Shown piece after piece: positions 52,239 to 60,982 of a stretch of 64,000 nt of DNA. The DNA is from Gryllotalpicola daejeonensis. Its GTDB lineage: Bacteria; Actinomycetota; Actinomycetes; Actinomycetales; Microbacteriaceae. The stretch covers positions 1,488,001 through 1,552,000 of the forward strand of contig NZ_BAABBV010000001.1 of assembly GCF_039538145.1 (NCBI RefSeq). Direction: 5' to 3'. Positions within the stretch are counted from its first letter, which is position 1; each line of letters opens with the position of its first letter. The notes beneath the pieces were generated by a model, which was not told the DNA's origin, did no database searches, and saw nothing but the letters and a program-made list of their open reading frames with translations. Both the position numbers and the translations under genes were made by a program.

Positions 52239-54103
52239 GCGTCCACCTCCTCGGTGTTGGCGGTCGTGGTCATTTCCTCTTCGAGAGACGAGATGACGAA
52301 CTTGTAGTGCTCATTGCGGGCGAGCAGCTCGCCGTGGGTGCCGACGTCGGTCACGCGGCCGTTCTGCAGCAGCGCGACGCGGTCGGCGAGCATGACGGTC
52401 GAGGGCCGGTGCGCGACGATCAGCGCGGTCGTGCCGGTGAGCACGCTGTGCAGGCGCTCGGTGACACGCGCCTCGGTGTCGACGTCGAGCGCGGAGAGCG
52501 GGTCGTCGAGCACCAGCACGCTGGGCTTCGCCGCCACGGCGCGGGCGAGCGCGAGCCGCTGCCGCTGGCCGCCGGAGAGCGAGAGCCCCTCTTCACCGAC
52601 CATGGTGTCGACGCCCTCTGGCAGGTCGTAGGCGAAAGACGCCTGCGCCACCTCGAGCGCTTCTGCCAGCTGCGCGTCGGCCGCCTTGACCGTGGCCGGG
52701 TCATCGCCGGCCAACTCGGGCCGCCCGAGCAGCACGTTGTCGCGCACCGAGGTCGAGAACAGCGTCGCGTCTTCGAAGGCCATGGCGACCCGAGCCCGCA
52801 GCTCTTCGAGCGTCAGGTCGCGCACGTCGACGCCGTCGATCCGGATCGCGCCGCCCGTGACGTCATAGAGACGCGGAACGAGCGAGGTCAGCGTCGACTT
52901 GCCGGAGCCGGTGAGGCCGACGAGCGCCATGGTCTCGCCCGGCCGCACCGTCAGGTTGATGCCGTCGACGAGGTCGGGGAACCGCTCGGGCGAGTCCTCG
53001 TAGCGGAAGTGCACGTTGTCGAACACCAGCTCACCGCGTGGGCTCTCGATGTGCGCGGGCTTCTCGGGGTCGTCGATGAGGTTCGGCGTCGACATGACGT
53101 CGAAGAACCGGTCGACGGCGGTACGCGTGTCGAAGGTCATCGACAGCAGGAATCCGATCGACTCGATCGGGAAGCGCAAGACGGTCGCCGTCGCGAAGAA
53201 CGCGAGCAGCTGGCCGACCGTCAGCTCGTCCTGCGAGACCAGCCACACGCCGAGACCCAGGCACACGGCGAACGCGACGTCGGGCACCATCAAGAGCCAC
53301 AGCCACAGCCCCGCGACGGCGCGCGCCTTCTCGAGCTCGGTGCCGCGCAGCTGCTCGGCCTGCTCGCGGAAGCCCTTGAGCGCGTGGCCGCCGCGGCCGA
53401 ACGCCTTGAGCACGCGGATGCCGTGCACGGATTCTTCGACGGCGGTCGCCAGGTCGCCCTGCTGGTCCTGCGAGCGGCGCGCCACCACGTGGTACTTGCG
53501 CTCGAAGAAGAAGCCGGCGACCCACAGCGGAACCGACAGCACCACCATCACGACCGCGAGCAGCCAGTGGTAGTAGAACAGCACCGCGAAGCCGACCACG
53601 ATGGTCACGACGTTCACGACGAGCAGCACGAGGCCGAACGACAGCCAGCGGCGGATCAGGTTCAGGTCGCTGACCGCGCGCGACAGCAGCTGGCCGCTCG
53701 GCCAGCGGTCGTGGAACGCGACGGGCAGGTGCTGCAGCTTGTTGTAGAGGCCGTTGCGCAGCGTCGCCTCGACCTTCGTGCCCGGCGTCAGCACGAACCA
53801 GCGGCGCAGCGAGATCAGCACGGCCTCTGCGATGCCCAGGCCGAGGATCGCGGCGGCGGCGCCGATCACCTCGTAGCGGTCGCCACCGCGGTGCAGCAGC
53901 GTGCCGTCGACGAGGCGCTGCAGCACGAAGGGGATGGCGAGGGAGACGACGGAGGCGAGCAGAGCGGCCACCATGCCGAGCGTCACCCGCGGCAGTGCGG
54001 GCTTCAGGTAGGGGTACAGCCGAGCGATCGAGGCGAAGGTGCTCAGGCCCTCGCCCGCGTCGTGGTGAGTCGTGCGGTCGGTTTCTGACGAGTGGGCAGA
54101 CAT
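52235..54103 (-). CDS. ABC exporter half-transporter, degenerate ATPase subunit
   Basis: This 622-residue partner subunit has six membrane helices in its first 340 residues and an ATPase with Walker A GLTGSGKST and an intact signature LSGGQRQR. In Walker B, VLVLDDPLSALD, the catalytic glutamate is replaced by aspartate, marking the non-hydrolysing site of heterodimeric exporters of the TM287/288 or BmrCD type. The H-loop IVAHRPSTV is intact. Such pairs export drugs, lipids or peptides; nothing here fixes the substrate. Confidence 0.93.
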   Translation of the reverse strand: MSAHSSETDRTTHHDAGEGLSTFASIARLYPYLKPALPRVTLGMVAALLASVVSLAIPFVLQRLVDGTLLHRGGDRYEVIGAAAAILGLGIAEAVLISLRRWFVLTPGTKVEATLRNGLYNKLQHLPVAFHDRWPSGQLLSRAVSDLNLIRRWLSFGLVLLVVNVVTIVVGFAVLFYYHWLLAVVMVVLSVPLWVAGFFFERKYHVVARRSQDQQGDLATAVEESVHGIRVLKAFGRGGHALKGFREQAEQLRGTELEKARAVAGLWLWLLMVPDVAFAVCLGLGVWLVSQDELTVGQLLAFFATATVLRFPIESIGFLLSMTFDTRTAVDRFFDVMSTPNLIDDPEKPAHIESPRGELVFDNVHFRYEDSPERFPDLVDGINLTVRPGETMALVGLTGSGKSTLTSLVPRLYDVTGGAIRIDGVDVRDLTLEELRARVAMAFEDATLFSTSVRDNVLLGRPELAGDDPATVKAADAQLAEALEVAQASFAYDLPEGVDTMVGEEGLSLSGGQRQRLALARAVAAKPSVLVLDDPLSALDVDTEARVTERLHSVLTGTTALIVAHRPSTVMLADRVALLQNGRVTDVGTHGELLARNEHYKFVISSLEEEMTTTANTEEVDA

Positions 54104-54185
54104 GAATCAGGCAATTCTTCGTGGGAGTTGTCAGCGATGAGTCCGCACTTCACCGACACCGGTGCCGGCAGTCGATGAGGCGGGT

Positions 54186-54199
54186 GGGAAGCGCTTTCA
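54186..54199 (-). promoter_or_regulatory. LacI-family-like operator upstream of the ABC exporter
   Basis: TGAAAGCGCTTCCC on the minus strand is close to the widespread LacI-family consensus TGAAAGCGCTTTCA. It stands about 85 bases before the exporter start, between the small gene and the exporter. No lacI gene is adjacent, so a regulator elsewhere would be required. Confidence 0.35.
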
Positions 54200-54248
54200 G
54201 CGCAGATTGAAGAGACGGGTGCCGCGATGCGAACGCGGCCGGTGGCGC

Positions 54249-54419
54249 CTAGTGCGGGCGGCGGATGCCTGCAGCGGGAGCACCGACGCGGTGCGCCACC
54301 CCGCGATACGCGGGACCCGCGATGTCGGCGACTCCGAAGCCTGCGCGACCGAAATCAGCAGCAGCGAGGCCGGCGACACCAGCGACGACGAACTTCGTCT
54401 CAAGCGTGGTGTTGGACAT
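54249..54419 (-). CDS. Hypothetical small protein (56 aa)
   Basis: The product begins MSNTTLETKFVVAGVAGLAA and is rich in Ala, Gly and Val, with a basic C-terminus ending AAGIRRPH. AGGAGG stands 6 bases before the ATG, the strongest ribosome-binding site in this region, and a promoter (TTGTTC, 18 bases, TAGGCT) lies upstream, so I consider it a real gene. I recognise no family. The 54104-54578 gap otherwise holds only regulatory-looking sequence. Confidence 0.55.
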   Translation of the reverse strand: MSNTTLETKFVVAGVAGLAAADFGRAGFGVADIAGPAYRGVAHRVGAPAAGIRRPH

Positions 54420-54495
54420 TGCGGCCTCCTGAGTATGCGCGACGCGTTCCGTAACACGCACCGCACGGCACTGTGCACACGCGGAGCGAACTCTC

Positions 54496-54525
54496 AGCCT
54501 ATCCGTGGCAGGAAATTGGGAACAA
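54496..54525 (-). promoter_or_regulatory. Promoter of the 56-residue gene
   Basis: On the minus strand TTGTTC (54525-54520) and TAGGCT (54501-54496) are 18 bases apart, a normal housekeeping arrangement. The expected transcript has a leader of about 70 bases before the ATG at 54419. Confidence 0.5.
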
Positions 54526-54578
54526 GTCCCACCGCAGAAAAGAACAGAAGTGGTGACAAAGTCGCGAGCGGCGCGGCC

Positions 54579-55754
54579 TCAGCTGCGAATCGAGAGGCAG
54601 GTGGCGGATGCCTCGAGCTTCTCGAACTCCGACAGGTCGACCTTGACCACCGTGTAGCCCAGATCTGCCACGAGGTCGGCGGTTCCGGGTGCGGAGGCCG
54701 GCACGAGGACGGTGCGGTCATCGAGCGCGACGACGTTCGCGCTCTCGCCCGCAGGAACCCGCAGCGCACGGCCGAAGATGCTCGGCTCAAGGCCGCCGGA
54801 GACGAGCACGGTGCCGTCGGGCAGCGCACTCGCGAGCGACTTCAGGTGCAGGCCGCCCGTGACCGGAACCGCGACGACGGTGAGGTCGAGGTTCGCCATC
54901 GCGACGACCTCGCGCAGCTGCCTGATGCCGTCGGCATCCGTTCGCCCGCTGCGCCCGACATACACGGTCGAGCCGACGACGAGAACGTCGCCTCCGTCGA
55001 GCGTGCCCGGAGCCTCGAGCTCGAAGAGCGTGAAGCCGCTCGTGCGCAGGCTGTCGCCGACTGCGGCGACCTCTGCGCGGCGCGCCTCTGCACCGGGGCG
55101 CGTGAGCAGCGCCACCGACGGCGAGAGCACGACGGCGGCATCCTCGACGAACACTGCGTCGGGCTGGTCGTCTGCTGCCGCGACCTCGACGATCTGCCAG
55201 CCGGCACCGGTCAGTGCCGAGACGTAGTCGTCCCACTGCTTGTCTGCGGCGTCGCGGTCGACGAGCGTGCGCGGCACGTTCGTGACGATGCCCTCGGCGA
55301 GGTTCGCCGACGGCACCCGCACGAAGGCGACGCGGCCGCGGGTCGCCGGGCGCGCGATCCAGCTGCGCCACACGACGCGGCCGAGCAGGGCGCTGGTCAC
55401 GGCGGCCGCCACGATGAAGAAGAGGTAGAAGCCGACGATCGATGAGAGGTACTTGATCAGGTCGCCCTTGGCGGCGGCGAGGCCACCCGCCGCGGCGCCC
55501 AGCAGGCCGCCGACCAGGCCGGCCAGCAGCGCACCCCACCACGACGAGAGTGCGTCGATCAGCCCCGCGATGAACACCACGATCAGCAGGACCAGCGCCG
55601 GCAGCGCCAGCACCGCCGCGTAGGAGCCGATGGCCGCGAGGCTCAGCTGGCTCACGAGGTAGAGCGCGAGATCGGTCACCGCGAAGGCGACCAGAGCCGT
55701 TGCGAGGGCGGCGAAGAACGAGGCGGTGAGCCGGCGGCTCCAGGGGGTGATCAT
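54579..55754 (-). CDS. Membrane-anchored dimethylargininase-like (DDAH) protein
   Basis: This 391-residue protein joins about four N-terminal membrane segments (residues 10-130) to a soluble amidinotransferase-fold domain. In the latter, DAVFVEDAAVV, GTLDGGDVLVVG, a histidine in GGLHLKS and the near C-terminal Cys386 in SATCLSIRS match the catalytic region of N(G),N(G)-dimethylarginine dimethylaminohydrolases, which yield citrulline and methylamines. Most DDAH enzymes are soluble, so the membrane part is notable. GGAGG precedes the ATG by 5 bases, and TAGGCT lies 9 bases upstream of it. Confidence 0.87.
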   Translation of the reverse strand: MITPWSRRLTASFFAALATALVAFAVTDLALYLVSQLSLAAIGSYAAVLALPALVLLIVVFIAGLIDALSSWWGALLAGLVGGLLGAAAGGLAAAKGDLIKYLSSIVGFYLFFIVAAAVTSALLGRVVWRSWIARPATRGRVAFVRVPSANLAEGIVTNVPRTLVDRDAADKQWDDYVSALTGAGWQIVEVAAADDQPDAVFVEDAAVVLSPSVALLTRPGAEARRAEVAAVGDSLRTSGFTLFELEAPGTLDGGDVLVVGSTVYVGRSGRTDADGIRQLREVVAMANLDLTVVAVPVTGGLHLKSLASALPDGTVLVSGGLEPSIFGRALRVPAGESANVVALDDRTVLVPASAPGTADLVADLGYTVVKVDLSEFEKLEASATCLSIRS

Positions 55755-55769
55755 GGTGCCTCCAGCCTA

Positions 55770-55814
55770 CCGGCGGCACCTATGAGCCTCGGCCGGGCCC
55801 GGCGTCACCGCCGG
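55770..55814 (-). terminator. GC-rich hairpin behind purH
   Basis: CCGGCGG (55770-55776) pairs with CCGCCGG (55808-55814), enclosing GCCGGGCCCGGC. It lies just after the purH stop on the minus strand and overlaps the region before the DDAH gene. No T-run is seen. Confidence 0.4.
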
Positions 55815-55819
55815 TGCAC

Positions 55820-57487
55820 CTAGTGGAAGAAGTGCCGCTCGCCCGTGAAGTACATCGTCACACCTGCCGCCTTCGCCGCCTCGACGACCTCTTCGTCGCG
55901 GATCGAGCCGCCGGGCTGAACGATCGCCTTGACGCCGGCCTCGATGAGGATCGCGGGGCCGTCTGCGAACGGGAAGAACGCGTCGGATGCCGCGACAGAG
56001 CCGCGCGCGCGCTCGGCGCCGTCGGCGAGCGTGTTCGCGCGAGAAACCGCGAGGTGGCAGGAGTCCACACGGTTCACCTGGCCCATGCCGACGCCGACCG
56101 AGGCGCCGCCCGAGGCCAGCAGGATCGCGTTCGACTTCGCGGCACGGCAGGCGCGCCACGCGAACTCGAGGTCGGCCAGCGTCGCGGCATCGGCCGCCTC
56201 GCCCGCCACGAGCTGCCAGTTCCCCGAGATGGAACCGCTGGGGAAGGCATCCGCCTGCTGCACCAGAACGCCGCCCGAGATCTGCTTGTATTCGTATTCG
56301 GCGCGCTGGTAGCCGGCCGGCAGCCGCAGAATGCGCAGGTTCTTCTTGCTCTGCAGCAGCTCGAGCGCCGCGGGCTCGTAGTCGGGGGCGATGATCACCT
56401 CGGTGAAGATGCCCTTGACCGTCTCGGCCATGGCGAGCGTCACGGTGCGGTTCGCCGCGATCACGCCGCCGTAGGCGCTCACCGGGTCGCACGCGTGCGC
56501 CTTGCGGTGCGCCTCTGCGATGTCACCGGAGGGCCCGGCCACCGCGATGCCGCACGGGTTCGCGTGCTTGATGATCGCGACCGCGGGCTCGTCGAAGTCG
56601 TACGCCGCACGCAGCGCCGCGTCGGCATCCGTGTAGTTGTTGTACGACATCTCTTTGCCGCCGAGCTGCTCGGCCTGCGCGATGCCCGCGCCCGCCTGCA
56701 GCGTGCTCGTCGCACCATCGAGGTAGAGCGCGGCCGCCTGGTGCGCGTTCTCGCCGTAGCGCAGCACGTTCTGCAGCGCGCCCGTGACGGTGACGGATGT
56801 CGGGAACTCGGTTCCTGCTGAGGAGGGCTCGGGCGAGGCATCCGTGCTGGAGGTCGTCGCCACGTTCTGCGCGAACCAGCCCGACACGGCTGCGTCGTAG
56901 TCGGCGGTGTGCTGGAACGCCTTGGTGGCGAGATCGCCGCGCAGGGCGAGGGTCGTGCCGCCGGCCTCGACCGCAGCGATCACCTCGGGGTACGAGGCGG
57001 GCGAGACGACGATCGCGACGTTCGCGTAGTTCTTGGCGCTCGCGCGCACCATCGCGGGGCCGCCGATGTCGATCTGCTCGACGGCGTCGTTGCCCTGCGC
57101 GCCGCTCGCGACGGTCTCTTTGAAGGGGTACAGGTTCACGACGACGAGCTCGAACGGCTTGATGCCGAGCTCGGCGAGCTGCGTTTCGTGGTCTTCGAGG
57201 CGCAGGTCGGCGAGCAGGCCCGCGTGCACGGCCGGGTGCAGCGTCTTAACGCGGCCGCCGAGCGACTCGGGGAAGCCGGTGATGCTCGCCACGTCGGTCA
57301 CCTCGATTCCGAGGGCGCGGATGCTTGCCGCCGTCGACCCCGTCGAGACGATCTCGACGCCCGCGCCGGCGAGCGCCTTCGCGAGCACGTCGAGGTCGGT
57401 CTTGTCGGAGAGCGAGATCAGCGCGCGGCGGACGGGCACGACGTCGCGGTCGCGATAGAGGCTCGGGTCGGCGGCGTGGGCGCTCAT
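55820..57487 (-). CDS. purH: Bifunctional AICAR transformylase / IMP cyclohydrolase
   Basis: PurH carries out the last two steps of IMP synthesis, using 10-formyl-tetrahydrofolate. The 555-residue protein starts at ATG 57487 (MSAHAADPSLYRDRD), overlapping purN by 4 bases; a longer in-frame reading runs antisense-free only through purN and is not real. The N-terminal IMP-cyclohydrolase domain begins RRALISLSDKTDLDVLAKAL; the transformylase domain has LRYGENAHQ near residue 240 and the final NAILLASGGASVGVGMGQ region. Confidence 0.97.
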   Translation of the reverse strand: MSAHAADPSLYRDRDVVPVRRALISLSDKTDLDVLAKALAGAGVEIVSTGSTAASIRALGIEVTDVASITGFPESLGGRVKTLHPAVHAGLLADLRLEDHETQLAELGIKPFELVVVNLYPFKETVASGAQGNDAVEQIDIGGPAMVRASAKNYANVAIVVSPASYPEVIAAVEAGGTTLALRGDLATKAFQHTADYDAAVSGWFAQNVATTSSTDASPEPSSAGTEFPTSVTVTGALQNVLRYGENAHQAAALYLDGATSTLQAGAGIAQAEQLGGKEMSYNNYTDADAALRAAYDFDEPAVAIIKHANPCGIAVAGPSGDIAEAHRKAHACDPVSAYGGVIAANRTVTLAMAETVKGIFTEVIIAPDYEPAALELLQSKKNLRILRLPAGYQRAEYEYKQISGGVLVQQADAFPSGSISGNWQLVAGEAADAATLADLEFAWRACRAAKSNAILLASGGASVGVGMGQVNRVDSCHLAVSRANTLADGAERARGSVAASDAFFPFADGPAILIEAGVKAIVQPGGSIRDEEVVEAAKAAGVTMYFTGERHFFH

Positions 57488-58080
57488 GCTCGGGCGATCT
57501 CCTTCAAATCGAGGTTTCCGTTCGCGATGTCGAGAACCGCCTGGATCAGCAGGCGCCGTTCGACGGGCTTGATGCGATCGTGCAGCGACGTCTCGGTGTC
57601 GCCGGGCAGGATCGGGACGCGCTCGCGGGCGATGATCGGCCCCGTGTCGACGCCGTTGTCGACCACGATGAGGCTCGCGCCGGTCTGGGTGACGCCCGCG
57701 GCGAGCGCGTCGCGCACGCCGTGCGCGCCCGGGAACTCGGGCAGGTACGCCGGGTGGGTGTTGATCAGGTTGGGCGCGAGCGCATCGACGACGTGTGCAG
57801 GCAGCAGGCGCATGAAGCCGGAGAGCACGACGAGGTCGGGACTCCACTGCCGGATCTGCTCGAGCAGCGCGTCACCCCACGCCTCGCGGCTCTCGAAGCT
57901 CGAGAGCGCCACCTCGAAGGTCGGGATTCCGAACGCCTCGGCGTGTGCGAGTCCCTCGGCGTCGGGGCGGTCGGTGCCGACGGCGACGATGCGGGCCGGG
58001 TACTCGGCGTCGGCAGCGGCTTCGAGCAGCGCCCGCAGATTGGACCCGCCCCCGGAGATGAGCACGACGACCGAGAGCAC
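57484..58080 (-). CDS. purN: Phosphoribosylglycinamide formyltransferase
   Basis: PurN formylates GAR with 10-formyl-tetrahydrofolate in purine synthesis. The 198-residue protein starts VVVLISGGGSNLRALL at the N-terminus and has the catalytic Asn-His-Asp set in LINTHPAYLPEFPG and DNGVDTGPII. The GTG at 58080 is 6 bases behind TAGGCT, pointing to a leaderless mRNA. purN and purH overlap and form an operon. Confidence 0.96.
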   Translation of the reverse strand: MLSVVVLISGGGSNLRALLEAAADAEYPARIVAVGTDRPDAEGLAHAEAFGIPTFEVALSSFESREAWGDALLEQIRQWSPDLVVLSGFMRLLPAHVVDALAPNLINTHPAYLPEFPGAHGVRDALAAGVTQTGASLIVVDNGVDTGPIIARERVPILPGDTETSLHDRIKPVERRLLIQAVLDIANGNLDLKEIARA

Positions 58081-58086
58081 GTGGCA

Positions 58087-58092
58087 AGCCTA
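58087..58092 (-). promoter_or_regulatory. Leaderless -10 box of the purN-purH operon
   Basis: TAGGCT on the minus strand ends 6 bases before the GTG at 58080. Confidence 0.5.
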
Positions 58093-58177
58093 GCGGGCGC
58101 CGACCTCGGCTTCAGCCGGTGCGAACGGTACGGCGGATCGCTTCCCGACGTACGTTTCGCACCGCCCGATCGGGTGC

Positions 58178-59470
58178 TCAGTCGCCGGCGGTCACAAAGT
58201 CGTTGTCGGTTGCGAGGGCTGCCGACTTCTCGGGGGCCGGCTCTTCGCGCCGCAGTGGGGTCCAGTCGTGGGCCTGCCCGCGCCAATGGCCGATCGCGAG
58301 CCCGATCGCGAGCCCTGCGCCGAGCTCCAGTCCGCCGAAGACCCCGGTCTTCCAGGTGCTCGGGCCGAGGTCCGCGAGCACACCAGGAGCGAGCGTGCCG
58401 CCCGACCACCAGGCGAGCAGCGCGAGCACGCCGCCGCCGAAGACCGCCGCCCCCGCGGCCACGAGCACGAGGTCGAGCGGGGTGTCGAACGGGGGCGTCG
58501 ACTTCTTCAAGATGCGATGCGAGAGGAATCCGCTCGCCGCCCCTGCTGCGACGGGAATCGCGATCGCGACATACGCGGCGGTCGGCGAGTGCGCGGGCAC
58601 GATCGCGAGCAGCGGCACGCCGGGCAATCCGGAGTCGAGGCCCGCGCCCGGAGCGACCGCCCCTCCCCCGCCGAGCGCGAATCCCGGTCCGATCAGCCAC
58701 GACATCGCCCACAGCACCGCGTTCGGCAAGAAGGCGAGCTGCGCGAGCGTGAGGGTGATGCCGCCGAGGAAGCCGGCCTGCAGCCCCTCGTAGAGCGCCA
58801 CGGCGCGGCCGAAGTGCGCGAAGAGCAGGATGGCGACGAAGAGTCCGGATGCCGCGACCAGAAGCGCCACCGCCCCGGTGGCCGCCCGCAGCGACGAGCC
58901 GACGACCATGCGCGTCTCGGCGCCGAAGGCGTGCGCGAGCAGCGGCGGGACGTGGTCGCGGTTCGCGGCCCAGTCCATGCCGATTCCGAGCAGGATGCCT
59001 GCCCCGAACGTCGCCGCGGCGACCAGCGGAGCCTGCACCACGGCCGGCCCGAAGACCTTCGCCTGAGCGGTGAGCGCGACGATCGAGGTCACCGCGGTGA
59101 AGCTCGCGACAGCCGCGATGCCGCCCGTGAGCACATACGGGGTCTCGGCGGCGCGGCGGCCGATGCGCGCACCCATGAGCACCGTGAACAGCGCGACGCC
59201 GAGACCTGCGATCGTCACGGTGAACGGCGGCACCGCGCCCGGCAGGCCCAGGCTCAGGGCCGTCAGGCGGTCGAGATCGACGTGCGCGTCGACGCCGAGG
59301 CCGAGCAGCCAGGCATCCGCCGACGCCCGCCAGAACACGGCCCAGCTGGTCGCCATGTGGTACTGCACGGCCCAGACCAGCGTGAGCGGCGCAAGCGCGA
59401 CCCCGAGCCCGATCGCCGCCGTGATCACCGCCTCGAAGGCGGCGAGGAAAGCGACGACGGCGCGGGTCAT
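58178..59470 (-). CDS. DUF6350 family membrane protein
   Basis: This 430-residue protein is strongly hydrophobic, with roughly ten membrane segments from AVVAFLAAFEAVITAAIGLG at the start to about residue 390, and a charged tail. Its place beside purN/purH is a conserved arrangement for DUF6350 (older annotations: cell-division or PerM-like protein) in actinobacteria. No enzymatic motif is visible. TAACGT stands 6 bases before the ATG, so the mRNA is probably leaderless. Confidence 0.82.
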   Translation of the reverse strand: MTRAVVAFLAAFEAVITAAIGLGVALAPLTLVWAVQYHMATSWAVFWRASADAWLLGLGVDAHVDLDRLTALSLGLPGAVPPFTVTIAGLGVALFTVLMGARIGRRAAETPYVLTGGIAAVASFTAVTSIVALTAQAKVFGPAVVQAPLVAAATFGAGILLGIGMDWAANRDHVPPLLAHAFGAETRMVVGSSLRAATGAVALLVAASGLFVAILLFAHFGRAVALYEGLQAGFLGGITLTLAQLAFLPNAVLWAMSWLIGPGFALGGGGAVAPGAGLDSGLPGVPLLAIVPAHSPTAAYVAIAIPVAAGAASGFLSHRILKKSTPPFDTPLDLVLVAAGAAVFGGGVLALLAWWSGGTLAPGVLADLGPSTWKTGVFGGLELGAGLAIGLAIGHWRGQAHDWTPLRREEPAPEKSAALATDNDFVTAGD

Positions 59471-59476
59471 GAGTTC

Positions 59477-59482
59477 ACGTTA
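59477..59482 (-). promoter_or_regulatory. Leaderless -10 box of the DUF6350 gene
   Basis: TAACGT on the minus strand ends 6 bases before the ATG at 59470. Confidence 0.4.
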
Positions 59483-59538
59483 AGGGGGTCGGGCGGCGCC
59501 GCCGGGGATGCCTCGCCGCCCGCCCTCACACGTCTCGG

Positions 59539-60441
59539 CTACTGCCCAGAGTTTTCGATCCGCGCCCCGATGAACGCCGCCGCGCGGTCGAGCGCCGCGT
59601 CGGCCTCGTCGAGCTGCCCGAAGAGATCCGGGAAGACGTGCGGGACCTCCGCTACGACCTCGAGCGTCACATCGACGTCGGCTCCGCCGAGACGACCGGC
59701 GAGCAGCACTGAATCGCTGAGAAGAACCTCGTACGACCCCACCTGGATGAGGAACGGCGGCAAGCCGCGCAGGTCGCCGACGCGCCCCGGGCTCGCGATC
59801 GGCGAGTCGGCGCCGCCCTCGCCCAACTGCTGCTCAGCGAAGAAGGCGATGTCGGCACGGGTGAAGATCGGGTCGACGCCGTCCTTTGTCGTCAGGCTCT
59901 CGCCTGTCAGCGCGAGGTCGCTCATCGGAGAGAACACGACGGCCCCCGCAGGCATCGGCAGCCCGGCGTCGCGCGCGAGCAGCAGCGTACCGACCGTGAG
60001 GTGCCCGCCGGCAGAGTCACCCGCGATGACGATCCGCGCCGGGTCGACGCCTCGCTCGATGAGCTCGCGATAGGCCGCGAGACCGTCTAGCGCGGCCGCA
60101 GGGAAGCGGTGCTCGGGCGCCAGCCGGTAGTCGAGTGACCACCCGCGCAGACCTGTGCGCCTCACCAGTTCGGCGGCGAGGCGCGCACCCGTGCGGTGCG
60201 ATCCGACGACGTAGCCGCCCCCGTGGAAGTACAGCAGCGCGCCGGCATCCCTCGTCTCATCGGCGATCTCGAGCGCGGGCCGGCCGCCCAGCGTGGTCTC
60301 GGCCGCGGTCAGCCCGCGGGTGTCGTCGGGCTGCGCCCGCATCTCGAAGAGCGCGCGACGCTCCTCGATCGTGTCGGCGACGAGGCTCTTTGCGGCCTCG
60401 CGGATGGCGGCATTCACGGCGTCGCGCTGTGCCTTGCTCAT
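59539..60441 (-). CDS. Alpha/beta hydrolase of the hormone-sensitive-lipase type
   Basis: This 300-residue esterase-like protein has the HGGG oxyanion motif in LLYFHGGGYVVGSH near residue 70, the nucleophile serine in IAGDSAGGHLTVG near residue 140, and later acid and histidine residues in the VLLSD and VPHVFPDL regions. HSL-family enzymes hydrolyse short acyl esters. GAGGAGACCACC precedes the ATG. It is divergent from a marR gene with two palindromes between them, so it is probably the regulated gene. Confidence 0.93.
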   Translation of the reverse strand: MSKAQRDAVNAAIREAAKSLVADTIEERRALFEMRAQPDDTRGLTAAETTLGGRPALEIADETRDAGALLYFHGGGYVVGSHRTGARLAAELVRRTGLRGWSLDYRLAPEHRFPAAALDGLAAYRELIERGVDPARIVIAGDSAGGHLTVGTLLLARDAGLPMPAGAVVFSPMSDLALTGESLTTKDGVDPIFTRADIAFFAEQQLGEGGADSPIASPGRVGDLRGLPPFLIQVGSYEVLLSDSVLLAGRLGGADVDVTLEVVAEVPHVFPDLFGQLDEADAALDRAAAFIGARIENSGQ

Positions 60442-60471
60442 GGTGGTCTCCTCGTGAGTTAGGGTGATTTT

Positions 60472-60513
60472 GATTCCGGGGAATCTAAATACTCAAACTA
60501 CATTCCGCGGAAT
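60472..60513. promoter_or_regulatory. Two MarR-type operators between esterase and marR
   Basis: GATTCC-GG-GGAATC (60472-60485) and ATTCCGCGGAAT (60502-60513) share the half-site ATTCC/GGAAT, and both are followed by CTAA. Their centres are 29 bp apart, near three helical turns. They lie in the 103-base divergent gap and should bind the MarR protein encoded to the right. Confidence 0.75.
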
Positions 60514-60544
60514 CTAATTCCCAAGAATATTTCTGAGGAGCACC

Positions 60545-60982
60545 ATGGGCGCATCGATCGACTTCTTCAACGAGCTCGTGCGCGCCGAGATCCTGCTCTA
60601 TAACTCGGTCGACGCCCGGCTCAAGGCAGAGCACGGCGTCACAGTCGGCACGATCGAGATCCTGTCGCTCATCGCCGCGACCGAGCACGCGCGCGTCGAC
60701 GACATCGTGCGCGCGCTCGATCTGCGGGTCGGCACCGCCAGCAAGGTCGTCGACCGCTACGCTGCGGCCGGCTGGGTCGAGCGAATTCCCAACCCCGACG
60801 ACCGACGATCATCGTGGATCGTGCTGACGGATGCAGGGGTGAAGCTGCTCGCTGAAGGGACGCCGACGTTCGAGGCGTCCGTTCGCCGGCTCACCGCTGC
60901 GCTCTCGCAAAGCGAGCAGCGCACGCTGCGCACACTGCTCACGAAGCTTGCCGCCTCGCTCGAGGCGACTCAGCCGTCGTAG
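60545..60982 (+). CDS. MarR-family transcriptional regulator
   Basis: This 145-residue regulator shows the MarR winged helix: HGVTVGTIEILSLIAATEHA, then DDIVRALDLRVGTASKVVDR as HTH and IPNPDDRRSSWIVLTDAG as wing with the DxR motif. GAGGAGCACC precedes the ATG. The neighbouring esterase gene and double operator suggest local autoregulatory control. The 3' end overlaps a convergent gene by 13 bases. Confidence 0.94.
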   Translation: MGASIDFFNELVRAEILLYNSVDARLKAEHGVTVGTIEILSLIAATEHARVDDIVRALDLRVGTASKVVDRYAAAGWVERIPNPDDRRSSWIVLTDAGVKLLAEGTPTFEASVRRLTAALSQSEQRTLRTLLTKLAASLEATQPS

